Part shown: piece by piece, positions 47,167-52,312 of the stretch
Layout of the letters: each line of letters starts with the position of its first letter
Position numbering within the stretch: position 1 is the stretch's first letter
NCBI GenBank assembly: GCA_949710005.1
Contig: OX453279.1
Span: 14,769,256 to 14,833,255 of the forward strand
Reading direction: 5' to 3'
Origin: Ricordea florida
Taxonomy: Eukaryota; Cnidaria; Anthozoa; Corallimorpharia; Ricordeidae
Length of the DNA: 64,000 bases
Made by a program: the position numbers and the translations under genes
The notes under the pieces: generated by a model
Seen by the model: the letters and a program-made list of their open reading frames with translations, nothing else
What the model was told of the DNA's origin: nothing
Databases searched by the model: none

Positions 47167-50100
47167 ATTACCCACACCCATGACCCACGACCCACGACCC
47201 ATGACCACTAGTCAAACTCGCGATATAAGGTGAGAAGTACATGACGGGCAACGAAATGTCTAACCTTGGCAATAATCCCGATTGTTTTCCTGACTTTTTG
47301 ACAAATGTCGTCTGTATTGTATTTCCAGGAGAGGTTCGCGTCAATGAGTATACCAAGATATTCAATATAATTTTTCATTTCAAATGGTTGGCTAGTGTTG
47401 GAGTTTTTATTTATTCTAATATTGGGATGAAAGGAAAGAGTATTTTGACGTGGACGAGAGATGATATAGTTAGATTTTTCGGCATTTAAGGTTAGTTTAT
47501 TGACAGGTAACTATGTATACACTTTGGAAAGTTCTTTGTTAAATTCAAATTCAAGTTTTTTTAAGATCATCGGCAAACAAGTAGAAATGGAAGATTTGTA
47601 TAAATCATCGATATACAAGAGAAAAAGCAAGGGTCCCAGCACAGAACCTTGAGGAACTCCTCAGAGGGTTAGATTAACATCAGATACATAACCATCAACA
47701 GTGGTCTCTATACTGTCTGCGACCAATTAGATATGACTTACACCAGTCACTAGTGATTTACCAGTCCTCTGAAGCCATAGCTTTCAATTTTAGAGAGAAG
47801 AATATCATAGTTAGCCGTGTCTAAAGCCTTTTTTAGATCAATCATTTAACAATTAGTTAATTGGCCTTTATCAAAATTAGTAAGAGTGTCATTCAGGATT
47901 TCTAGAGTGACGTGGTGTGTGTTATGCCTACCGCGGAATCCATATTGAGATAAAAATATTATTTTGTCAACAAACTTCATGAGTCTTTTATAAGCCAATT
48001 TTTCAAATATTCTATTGAAAATTGATAACAAGGAAATTATTCGATAATTTCCTGGCTAAGACTCATCTCTAGATTTGAAAATCGGAACAACTGGGAAAGA
48101 GCCTGTGGATACTGAGACACTGAAGATTTGAGCTAAGGGTTGAGAGATAATATGACGAGACAGTTTCAAAATACTGACTTGACATGAATAGAGTTCACAG
48201 GCTTTGTTGTTTGGCAGCATTTTCATTTCAGCTTCAACGTCTGCGGGAACGAAAGGATCAAAATAAAAAAAAACTCACTATTGGCAGGTCTAAAAAAGTG
48301 CTAAAGTCATGATCTGGTGGCAGAGAAGGTTTACAAGAAGCTAATTTATGTCCACTTGCTGTCATCCGAACATAATCCACTTGCTGTCATTCGAATATAA
48401 TCCGCTTGCTGTCATCCTAATCCACTTCCTGTCATCCGAATATAATCCACTTACTGTCATCCTAATCCACTTGCTGTCATCTGAATATCATCTGCTTGCT
48501 GTCATAATAATCCACTTCCTGTCATCCGAATATAATCCACTTGCTGTCATCCCAATATAATCCACTTGCTGTCATCCCAATATAATCCACTTGCTGTTAT
48601 CCTAATCCACTTGCTGTCATCCGAATATAATCCACTTGCTTTCATCCCAATATAATCCACTTGCTGTCATCCTAATCCACTTGCTGTCATCCGAATATAA
48701 TCCACTTGCTGTCATCGGAATATAATCCACTTGCTGTCATCCTAATCCACTTGCTTTCATCCGAACATAATCCACTTGCTTTCATCCCAATATAATCCAC
48801 TTGCTGTCATCCGAATATAATCCACTTGCTGTCATCCGAATATTATCCACTTGCTGTCATCCTAATCCACTTGCTGTCATCCTAATCCACTTGCTTTCAT
48901 TCCAATATAATCCACTTGCTTTCATCCCAATATAATCCACTTGCTGTTATCCTAATCCACTTGCTGTCATCCGAATATAATCCACTTGCTTTCATCCCAA
49001 TATAATCCACTTGCTGTCATCCTAATCCACTTGCTGTCATCCGAATATAATCCACTTGCTGTCATCCGAATATAATCCACTTGCTGTCATCCTAATCCAC
49101 TTGCTTTCATCCGAACATAATCCACTTGCTTTCATCCCAATATAATCCACTTGCTGTCATCCGAATATAATCCACTTGCTGTCATCCGAATATTATCCAC
49201 TTGCTGTCATCCTAATCCACTTGCTGTCATCCTAATCCACTTGCTTTCATTCCAATATAATCCACTTGCTGTCATCCGAATATAATCCACTTGCTTTCAT
49301 CCCAATATAATCCACTTGCTGTCATCCTAATCCACTTGCTGTCATCGGAATATAATCCACTTGCTGTCATCCGAATATAATCCACTTGCTGTCATCCTAA
49401 TCCACTTGCTTTCATCCGAACATAATCCACTTGCTTTCATCCCAATATAATCCACTTGCTGTCATCCGAATATAATCCACTTGCTGTCATCCGAATATTA
49501 TCCACTTGCTGTCATCCTAATCCACTTGCTGTCATCCTAATCCACTTGCTTTCATTCCAATATAATCCACTTGCTTTCATCCCAATATAATCCACTTGCT
49601 GTCATCCTAATCCACTTGCTGTCATCCAAATATTATCCACTTGCTGTCATCCTAATCCACTTGCTTTCATCCAAATATAATCCACTTGCTTTTATCCCAA
49701 TATAATCCACTTGCTGTCATCCTAATCCACTTGCCTTCATCCGAATATTATCCACTTGCTGTCAATCCTAATCCACTTGCTTTCATCCAAATATAATCCA
49801 CTTGCTGTCATCCTAATCCACTGGCCTTCATCCGAATATTATCCACTTGCTGTCATCCTAATCCACTTGCCTTCATCCGAATATTATCCACTTGCTGTCA
49901 TCCTAATCCACTTGCTTTCATCCCAATATAATCCACTTGCTGTCATCCCAATATAATCCACTTGCTGTCATCCTAATTCACTGGCCTTCATCCGAATATT
50001 ATCCACTTGCTGTCATCCTAATCCACTTGCTTTCATCCGAATACAATCCACTTGCTGTCATCCCAATATAATCCACTTGCTGTCATCCCAATATAATCCA

Positions 50101-51962
50101 CTTGCTGTCATCCCAATATAATCCACGTGCTCTCATCCGAATATAATCCACTTGCTGTCATCCTAATCCACTTGCTGTCATCCAAATATAATTCACTTGC
50201 TGTCATCCGAATATAATCCACTTGCTGTCATCCTAATCCACTTGCTGTCATCCGAATATAATCCACTTGCTGTCATCCGAATATAATCCACTTCTATTCT
50301 AATCTAGGTTTCGTAATGAAAATTTCTTGCAATTTTGAGGTCTCTATTTACCAGAGCCTTTGTTACTTCAAGTAATACTTGTGCCGTAATTGTCATGATT
50401 ATTTAAAGTGATACATAGTTATGGTTAAGTCAGCATACGAAACCGGTCAAAGAAATAAGTCATTCCAAGTGACAACATCTCCCCAACGTCTAAAGAACAA
50501 AACAAAATCGAAATCAGTTTCTTAAATCAGTGTTCATGGGATCTAGTATCGCTCATTAACTTCATTTTTTGGGTTAGAATGGGGATGCAGTGTTCTTAAG
50601 TAGGTTTGTAAAAGGCGTACTATTTTCCAGTGGAGGATATACGAAAAGGGTACTATTTGTCAATGGAAGGCATACGAAAGGGGTATCTTTTCTGCCAAAA
50701 ATGGTAAACAAAAGGGTAAGGGGTTGGACCTCGGGTCGGAGCCTCCACGTATTTAACTTTTTAGTACCCCCTCCCCCCTCCCCCCGTGCACTAACACAGT
50801 GACAAGTGTATTGGTACGAGAGAACACTGTCCAGATGAAAATTGGCCAGCGGCGTACACCAAAAATGGTATACAAAAGGTTAAGGGGTTGGACCTCGGGG
50901 AGGAGCCTCCCCGTATTTAACATTTTTTAGTACCTTCCCCCCGGTGCACTAACACCTCCAGTGACAAGTGTATTGTACGAGAGAGCACTGTCCAGATGAA
51001 AATTGGTCAGCGGGTTACACCAAAGAATGGCGGAAGTGACTTTTCCTTTACACGTACGTTCTTTTTTCAGAGGTGTGGGTCGCTGGCTGACAAACGTTAC
51101 TCCTCTTTTGCCGCTCTTCACATCCAAAACTTGTACTTTACGAATGAAACATCCTCGCTGGGAGAGAGCGTGGAAACCTTCCCTAAGCATCAGGCTTTCT
51201 GATCACATAAACTGTGAGTACCAACCTATAATTTCTTTAATTACAACAAATAGCCTCCCCCCCCCCCCCCTTACTCTGCTGTTCCTGTGTTATTATTCAG
51301 TAATGGTCACTCTTGCTTAGGAAACCGATTGATTACGTGGAACTCGGCATCCACGCAGCATCTTATTATTAACACTTGTTAGAATAATCAGATCAAAGTG
51401 TTTTGTGTATCTTCTACCAGTTTCCAGGCATCATTACAGTGGAACACAAGAGGAACAATTCAATGTCCCTTATAAGATTATAAAGTTATTCCGTGGTGGA
51501 AAATTTGACAAGAGCTACAATAAAAAGTACCACAGGCTGGCATTTAAAGTTGACTCAAAGGCCGTGCAAGTCAAACTTGTCGCAACAATTACAGGTCATG
51601 GTAGTGATAACAATGGCTGTGCCGAGTTTTGTGTGACTTCGCATCACTTCGTCATAAATGGTTTTACGAATGTTAAGGTGTTTAAGAACGCTGCCACCGC
51701 AATGGGATGCGCTAACAGAGTAGCAGATGGTGTTGTACCAAATGAACATGGTACGTGGCTTTATGGTCGGGATGGCTGGTGTTGTGGAGAAGATATTGTG
51801 CCTTGGGTTGTCGATGTTTCGCAACAAGTTGATTTTGAAGATGAAAATGAAATAAGATATTTTGGCTGGTTTAATGGGACGGATCCAAACCCCATTAGAG
51901 ACCCTGGGGAAATCGTCATGCGTTCTTATTTAGTCTATTACAAATCTGTAGAAGCACAGTGA
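19990..51962 (+). CDS. Secreted PNGase F-like N-glycanase with thioredoxin-like and PA domains (8 exons, 732 aa)
   Basis: Predicted peptide-N4-(N-acetyl-beta-glucosaminyl)asparagine amidase, which would cleave N-glycans from Asn in the secretory or extracellular space. Exons: 19990-20366, 21043-21326, 22663-22910, 24134-24441, 25636-25763, 42641-42809, 51071-51213, 51421-51962. All seven joins keep phase and GT/AG, giving 2199 nt. Layout: signal peptide (1-23), AhpC/thioredoxin-like segment (from about 28) without a peroxidatic Cys, PA domain (about 215-358), PNGase F N-terminal domain (about 420-552) and C-terminal domain (553-732). The last shows GCAEFCVTSH, MGCANR and GTWLYGRDGWCCG, closely matching bacterial PNGase F (GCAEWC, LGCSAN, GNW..DRAGWCPG). 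Candidate catalytic residues are D476 (in CPHWD) and E621 (in GCAEFC). Introns 5 and 6 (16.9 and 8.3 kb) are swollen by transposons. Activity is inferred. Confidence 0.88.
20709..20786 (+). ncRNA. Hammerhead-like foldback in intron 1
   Basis: A 19-bp inverted repeat (GAGTCACTTGGGTGGTGGT at 20709-20727; partner ending at 20786) encloses CTGAAGA (20731), a GACT/AGTC stem, GAAAC and GTC. This is the order stem I, core, stem II, core, cleavage triplet of a type I hammerhead with a two-base-pair helix III. A non-paired CGC/ACA lies between stem I and the core, and there is one extra A after CTGAAGA, so activity is uncertain. Confidence 0.5.
21043..21326 (+). CDS. PNGase F-like gene exon 2
   Basis: Acceptor TCACTATCAG and donor AAG/GTATGA; phase 2 in, phase 1 out. 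It completes Arg and continues through SADACHPH, a basic segment and LYDFGNWIPYALMHW to IKSKEG. It probably completes the thioredoxin-like region and leads into the PA domain. Cysteines are present but no CxxC. Confidence 0.8.
21817..22304. mobile_element. MITE-like element rich in CTCCTTAAAAA
   Basis: The ends TTATACCAGGGTTCATGCT (21817) and AGCACGGACCCTGTTATA (to 22304) are imperfect inverted repeats. Subterminal regions repeat CTCCTTAAAAACT-type motifs. It is non-coding, in intron 2 of the PNGase F-like gene. Confidence 0.65.
22663..22910 (+). CDS. PNGase F-like gene exon 3: PA domain, first part
   Basis: Acceptor TCTCTATTAG, donor AAG/GTATGG; phase 1 in, 0 out. It encodes DWLPSPHTLLKKNGSHL and, at its end, GGRIAVVAPGGQCTIFTK, the typical PA beta-strand segment (G-K/R-I-V-V-x-x-G-x-C-x-F-x-x-K). 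A Lys/Asn-rich insertion precedes it. Confidence 0.85.
23741..23823. repeat. 16-bp tandem repeat, about 5 copies
   Basis: Direct repeats of AAAGTACCATATTGAG, nearly identical between copies, in intron 3 of the PNGase F-like gene. Confidence 0.9.
24134..24441 (+). CDS. PNGase F-like gene exon 4: PA domain, second part
   Basis: Acceptor TGTATAG, donor GATG/GTAAGC; phase 0 in, 2 out. It reads ILHMNKAGVDAVLIYPKEG, then VPASVISHKDGVHIKRLL, matching the PA pattern A..AGA.AVI.Y...(I/V)P...I...G..L. It then leads into YFLAIDGQGKLAEVGLFLFP, the linker to the glycanase domain. Confidence 0.85.
24734..24788. repeat. Perfect 19-bp hairpin (GCGGCCAC type)
   Basis: ACCTCTATTAAGCGGCCAC (24734-24752) is repeated in perfect reverse complement at 24770-24788 around a 17-base loop; a short foldback element in intron 4. 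Confidence 0.85.
25636..25763 (+). CDS. PNGase F-like gene exon 5: start of the glycanase N domain
   Basis: Acceptor TGTTTTCAG, donor AAG/GTCAGT; phase 2 in, 1 out. It encodes LNYKTDLIHNL and IHVFNHTLMEGEAGAVRTI, then LPAPE, corresponding to the first strands of the PNGase F N-terminal eight-stranded jelly roll. NLT and NHT are potential N-glycosylation sites. Confidence 0.8.
26600..27062. mobile_element. MITE with GGCAAC...AATCCGGAAACGG termini
   Basis: Left end GGCAACCCTAAACC with AATCCGGAAACGGAAACGG is mirrored by the right end (GTTTCCGTTTCC ... GGTTTAGCGTTGCC). The element is about 460 bp. It lies directly beside the start of the foldback unit at 27069. Confidence 0.75.
27150..27610 (-). 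repeat. PLE terminal segment, inverted copy 1
   Basis: About 460 bp containing CACGGCTATTAGCCGTG and GGTACCATCTACCCCGCATC-type sequence in reverse orientation to 39140-39605, with only scattered differences. On the minus strand it directly follows the end of the PLE reading frame (stop near 27685), so it looks like the PLE 3' terminal sequence. Confidence 0.75.
27611..27734 (-). pseudogene. PLE C-terminal remainder beyond the LINE insertion
   Basis: The minus strand reads KRGKSLKDTLVRVKI then a stop. This continues exactly where the PLE frame at 33503 (ISYKR) is interrupted, showing that 27735-33502 was inserted into this PLE. TCTCTTA at 27728-27734 is one copy of the target duplication. Confidence 0.8.
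27927..29086 (-). pseudogene. LINE RT, 3' part (catalytic core to C terminus)
   Basis: The frame resumes after the inserted element with NNRSVILLLLNLSAAFDTVDH (RT motif A near its start), then GVPQGSVLGPLLYSLYTS, the catalytic box FHLYADDTQLYLSF, the thumb motif NLGVAFD, and the C-terminal KLPLQIR...FKANLKTYLF. It ends at the stop at 27927. Typical of CR1/L2-clade LINEs. Intact in itself but separated from the N-terminal RT by 2 kb. Confidence 0.88.
29089..31079. mobile_element. 1991-bp inverted-repeat element with TA target duplication
   Basis: The ends CCCGTACGAA (29089) and TTCGTACGGG (to 31079) are inverted; the flanks are TA (29087-29088 and 31080-31081). Deleting the element and one TA restores the LINE RT frame exactly (KA-IDNNRS). 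Subterminal regions are packed with GCGCTGC/AACGCTG motifs in both orientations. No transposase frame is visible (the 96-codon minus frame at 30318-30608 has no match), so it is non-autonomous. A TA duplication would suit Tc1/mariner-like and some other groups; the terminal motif is not one I know. Confidence 0.85.
31082..33484 (-). pseudogene. LINE ORF, 5' part: signal-like N terminus, NPGP motif, AP endonuclease, RT start
   Basis: ATG 33484 opens MAAGVVHVLLIYFIFLAYS, a signal-peptide-like start. An NPGP motif (HVDISSNPGP, 2A-like, codons at 33143-33154) follows about 110 residues later. Then comes an apurinic-type endonuclease (LLNSRSIRNK, ALTETWL, frameshift near 32610, IYRPPSSV, VGDFNLHVD, SDHYAIF) and the RT N terminus (FRPVSNLYFLSKVTEK, YKSHHSTETAL). 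The frame is cut by the 29089-31079 element. Confidence 0.85.
33503..35060 (-). pseudogene. Penelope-like element RT (minus strand, frameshifted)
   Basis: Minus-strand frames 35025-34678, 34684-34391, 34484-33777 and about 33776-33503 are consecutive pieces of one PLE protein. Motifs: KEADKGTTT, IPIFYTLRKIHKP, TTLVSMDVTRLYTNIP, LQTHGTAMGTKMAVA, HIDDVISFW (catalytic box), FLDTIVYKG, then RKKTQKRLLLFVTTYHP. Several frameshifts show it is dead. The 3' continuation lies at 27611-27734 beyond the inserted LINE. No GIY-YIG endonuclease is seen in this copy. Confidence 0.85.
35071..35174 (+). mobile_element. tRNA-derived SINE, 5' part (split by a LINE)
   Basis: A-box-like TTAGCTCAGTTGGTAGAGC (35073-35091) and B-box-like GGTCGCGGGTTCAAAACCCC (35111-35130) form a tRNA-related RNA polymerase III promoter head. 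The sequence breaks at TGAGGAAAAAG (35164-35174), which is repeated at 38859-38869 where the SINE continues. It is not a functional tRNA: no proper acceptor stem. Confidence 0.85.
35175..38858 (+). mobile_element. Full-length CR1/Rex1-like LINE inserted in a SINE
   Basis: Bounded by 11-bp duplications TGAGGAAAAAG / TGAGGAGAAAG. The element is about 3.68 kb with a 13-base 5' UTR, one ORF, a short 3' UTR ending in a TGCGCAATT/AATTGCGCA hairpin (38787-38822) and a (TTA)n tail. The intact ORF and near-identical flanks suggest a young copy. Confidence 0.9.
35188..38709 (+). CDS. LINE polyprotein: NPGP motif, AP endonuclease, reverse transcriptase (1173 aa, intact)
   Basis: The ATG at 35188 is the first in frame and lies 13 bases from the element's 5' end. 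A hydrophobic N terminus (AVFVILLLAR) and a Trp-rich region with two NNW.DF..NELLS repeats are followed by a 2A-like VFKLNPGP (NPGP codons 35686-35697). The endonuclease follows: LCLLNSRSVRNKS, VTETWLNS, IIYRPQSD, VVGDFNIHVD, HTLDLVITR, YFSDHASVL. RT: FKNFRPVSNLAFLSK, LLDLSAAFDTVDHDIL, CGVPQGSCLGPLL, HCYADDTQLYIS, KNLGVWLD. The C terminus is HITPLLKSLHWLPV and LWNDLPSEIR. It replicates by target-primed reverse transcription. No frameshift or stop: potentially active. Confidence 0.93.
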   Translation: MSDGHGFCCSAVFVILLLARCSDDGLDYRKSCLTAWSTALSIKSIDNIANSRESSGFYIWSASTWSFGGLNISATNNWCDFEKNELLSPKYTNNWWDFNDNELLSSWHIWEDAIWYPDTCHLSYCGLECVASSFCKIKRSKRPCSYYSNSSATFHCLLEGDLVFKLNPGPTNCDDISNFQSHHSSSRHVPLSSQSRNPSNLITVNRLPFNKYSNELLSLCLLNSRSVRNKSAAIFDYICECKADLIAVTETWLNSHDDAVRAELCPDGYKLLDQARTCRQGGGTALLFRDSLAVKKVDGGTKVSFEFSEWTVQVASSHDLRVVIIYRPQSDSDDRRIPMTTFFTEFSDYLETIVLCKEQLVVVGDFNIHVDVPDDSDSTKFLELLESFSLQQHVMGSTHIHGHTLDLVITRQSDQIVRSTPRIDRYFSDHASVLCHLHSIKPSFSTRTLSFRKLKSVNVETLNDDLAKSDLCKNPPDDLDELVLSYNKTLTAVLDKHAPVKTRTIVVRPRVPWYTDEIRHAKRERRKAERRWRLSKLNSDLVAFKIKRNAVNNLLNKARQAFYTNFIEENSFDQRKLFRASKRLFNQSQDDGLPPNLHALTFANDLGKYFVTKIDTIRRQIDADIADLAVPVASNTVNSNAMAIPTLSAFKTLSDKDVKSLILNSALKTCPLDPMPSRLVSKCDALLPVITSIVNKSLEAGHFPESWKEALVCPLLKKPGLDIIFKNFRPVSNLAFLSKLTEKAVFHQIHEHMVDMGLYPIAQSAYRENHSTETALLKVKNDILLNMNKQHVNLLVLLDLSAAFDTVDHDILLTALNKRKLGGRAFEWFRSYLSGRCQRISVRGCQSESFSLNCGVPQGSCLGPLLFTIYTSSLLDAIQDYLPSVHCYADDTQLYISFSPADETGHSDAIAAIEFCIQVIRNWMHDNKLLLNEDKTEFLLIGTKQQLAKVNISHVTVGKANIAPQSPVKNLGVWLDSNLSMVDHITKTSSAAFYHLYNIRRIRRFLTKDCTETLIHAFISSRLDYCNSLLFGVPERQLQKLQRVQNAAARLIFQESRYCHITPLLKSLHWLPVRYRIVFKILLITFKAVHGLAPAYISELISVRESAGRYYLRSNNGLRLNYSSCKSLATLGDRSFHVAAPKLWNDLPSEIRSKTSVQSFKKAIKTFLFSKAF
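38859..39117 (+). mobile_element. tRNA-derived SINE, 3' part with LINE-like tail
   Basis: Continues the SINE after the LINE. It ends with TTGTAATGCGCATATG...ATATGCGCAATATAA and (TTA)n. This tail resembles the 3' end of the LINE inserted in it, including a hairpin (39051-39083) with a paired base change relative to the LINE hairpin. Confidence 0.8.
39140..39605 (+). repeat. PLE terminal segment, inverted copy 2
   Basis: Reverse-complement partner of 27150-27610, carrying GATGCGGGGTAGATGGTACG and CACGGCTAATAGCCGTG. A more diverged copy in the same orientation lies at about 45975-46430. Confidence 0.75.
40031..40817. mobile_element. G/C-tipped inverted-repeat element with short minus-strand ORF
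   Basis: The arms at 40031-40070 and 40778-40817 are near-perfect inverted repeats (CCAGCAGTGCCCATCCCCCC type). The core is AT-rich and contains a minus-strand open frame (40530-40721) with FSEKDEAFVEQWLVRQG, which looks protein-like but is unrecognised and has no visible start context. Non-autonomous. Confidence 0.75.
40863..41353. mobile_element. Inverted-repeat element with GGTACTCCCAT termini
   Basis: GGGAGGGTACTCCCATAT at the left end and ATTTATGGGAGTACCCCCC at the right end are inverted. The interior has repeated TAGATAGGG/CATTTTT-type motifs and no ORF. About 490 bp. Confidence 0.7.
42641..42809 (+). CDS. PNGase F-like gene exon 6: catalytic Asp exon
   Basis: Acceptor TTTCGTTTATAG, donor GAAG/GTGAGG; phase 1 in, 2 out. 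It reads ELRLYRNVELDMSLFCPG, then CPHWDHVVHLTVCC, then GRWITPYR. CPHWD aligns with the CDEWD of bacterial PNGase F, whose Asp (D60) is the main catalytic residue; here it is D476, codon 42721-42723. GRWITPY matches the bacterial GRFITPY. Confidence 0.88.
42922..43488. mobile_element. C/G-tipped inverted-repeat element
   Basis: The left arm GCTCCATTCAATTGAAACCA is mirrored by the right end TGGTTTCAATTGACTGGAGC, with matching ACCCCCGGGACATA blocks just inside each end. The element is about 567 bp; small frames inside lack any match. Confidence 0.75.
44290..44783 (-). mobile_element. LINE RT C-terminal part (continued at 47220-48345)
   Basis: The minus strand reads ILPCLNYDICTWDQAAETHL, then the C-terminal LINE module (SYWTRSVSNENYY, ISGALIWNSTPLSIKTL). 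It is the downstream half of the RT whose upstream half lies at 47220-48345; the two halves were separated by the unit at 44784-47219. Confidence 0.8.
45319..45543 (+). pseudogene. Short RT C-terminal fragment
   Basis: Encodes WVKRDLRQRGFNQNEINR, LPKITYGHSIYGSSP and VQRSLTRCFKRKYCS, the LINE RT region where ..LP.I.Y......... precedes the ..QR...R motif. Only about 75 codons remain, isolated inside the foldback unit. Family uncertain. Confidence 0.55.
45860..46430 (+). repeat. Diverged PLE terminal segment, third copy
   Basis: Starts with a block also found at 34985-35070 (AGCATCTCCAGACTTGCAGC) and continues directly into GGGTAGATGGTACGGGGAT and CCGGCACTGCGAGCAC, matching 39140-39605. It therefore shows what the uninterrupted junction looked like before the SINE landed at 35071. 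Confidence 0.7.
46480..47095. repeat. Dispersed repeat, copy 2 (inverted relative to 13845-14548)
   Basis: Reverse-complement copy, nearly identical over its length, without the 86-bp internal duplication found in copy 1. It forms the right part of the 44784-47219 unit. Confidence 0.75.
47220..48345 (-). mobile_element. LINE RT N-terminal and core part (broken)
   Basis: The minus strand contains IFEKLAYKRLMKF, LSQYGFRGRHNTHHV, a motif A relative DLKKALDT, GVPQGSVLGPLLFLLYIDD and FADD, spread over frames with several stops. The C-terminal half lies at 44290-44783. Dead copy. Confidence 0.8.
48350..50290. repeat. 1.9-kb minisatellite of 25-bp and 20-bp units
   Basis: Alternating units TCCACTTGCTGTCATCC plus GAATATAA (25 bp) and TCCACTTGCTGTCATCCTAA (20 bp), with recurrent point variants (GTC/TTC; CGA/CCA). 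Blocks of about 360 bp recur, showing a higher-order pattern. Non-coding; short frames reading HLLSSEYNPLAVI are by-products. Confidence 0.95.
50694..51020. repeat. 165-bp tandem duplication beside exon 7
   Basis: A unit starting CCAAAAATGG and including AAGGGGTTGGACCTCGGG, TTAGTACC, GTGACAAGTGTATT and CTGTCCAGATGAAAATTGG occurs at about 50694-50858 and 50859-51019. The end of the array lies 50 bp from the exon 7 acceptor. Confidence 0.85.
51071..51213 (+). CDS. PNGase F-like gene exon 7
   Basis: Acceptor TTCTTTTTTCAG, donor ACT/GTGAGT; phase 2 in, 1 out. It reads GVGRWLTNVTPLLPLF, TCTLRMKHPRWERAWKP and SIRLSDHIN, equivalent to the PNGase F stretch that carries TETW and closes the N-terminal domain. 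The secondary active-site Glu of bacterial PNGase F (E118, in TETW) has no obvious counterpart here by eye. Confidence 0.85.
51421..51962 (+). CDS. PNGase F-like gene exon 8: C-terminal glycanase domain
   Basis: Acceptor CTTCTACCAG (the alternative TTTCCAG seven bases on is out of phase). The exon encodes 180 residues: VKLVATITGHGSDNNGCAEF, CVTSHHFVING, ATAMGCANRV, GTWLYGRDGWCCGEDIVPWV, then strands to the TGA at 51960-51962. GCAEFC contains E621 (codon 51624-51626), equivalent to E206 of bacterial PNGase F. Cys positions match those of the bacterial domain. Complete C terminus. Confidence 0.92.
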
Positions 51963-52306
51963 AAATCTCGACATTGCATGCTTTTATCAACCGTTAGGTT
52001 GAATATGAAGTTAGGGATGTTTAGTGATGGTTAATTTTTTTAATTATTTCCCGATTTCAAAGGCAAAGCCAAATACTGTACAATACTACATTATCACGCA
52101 AAAAAGTTCTATAGTTTTCAATATTTTTTTACCTGGTGAGGTTTTTTGAGCTTTTTTTACTACAATCGCCGCCTAATGTTCAAAGTTTATAACCACCTTA
52201 TCATTATAATAGACTTTGTATATATGTACAATTGGTGCATTGGTTTGCTGCAGACCGCACATTACCCTCCCTCCCCCATGCCCGGTTTTCTTAGTCAATC
52301 GCTCTT

Positions 52307-52312
52307 AATAAA
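52307..52312 (+). terminator. Polyadenylation signal AATAAA of the PNGase F-like gene
   Basis: AATAAA 345 bp after the stop codon; the first clear signal downstream. The rest of 51963-53046 holds no other recognisable gene. Confidence 0.5.

Larger units (their letters stand above)
44784..47219. mobile_element. Second foldback unit with GAGTTTGAC termini
   Basis: The ends GAGTTTGACTAATGG (44784) and CCACTAGTCAAACTC (to 47219), with GTCGTGG-type repeats inside each end, match the termini of the unit at 27069-39865. It contains a diverged PLE-terminal segment (45860-46430), a short RT fragment (about 45319-45543) and an inverted copy of the 13845-14548 repeat. It interrupts a LINE. No full-length protein. 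Confidence 0.7.
42810..51070. other. Intron 6 of the PNGase F-like gene (8.3 kb, repeat-filled)
   Basis: Contains an inverted-repeat element (42922-43488), a LINE split by a foldback unit (44290-48345), a large minisatellite (48350-50290) and a 165-bp tandem duplication next to exon 7. 43489-44289 and 50291-50693 show nothing assignable. Confidence 0.75.

Noticed and set aside
48350-50290. CRISPR-like regular repeats
   Set aside because: Units are contiguous without unique spacers and the context is eukaryotic; it is a minisatellite.
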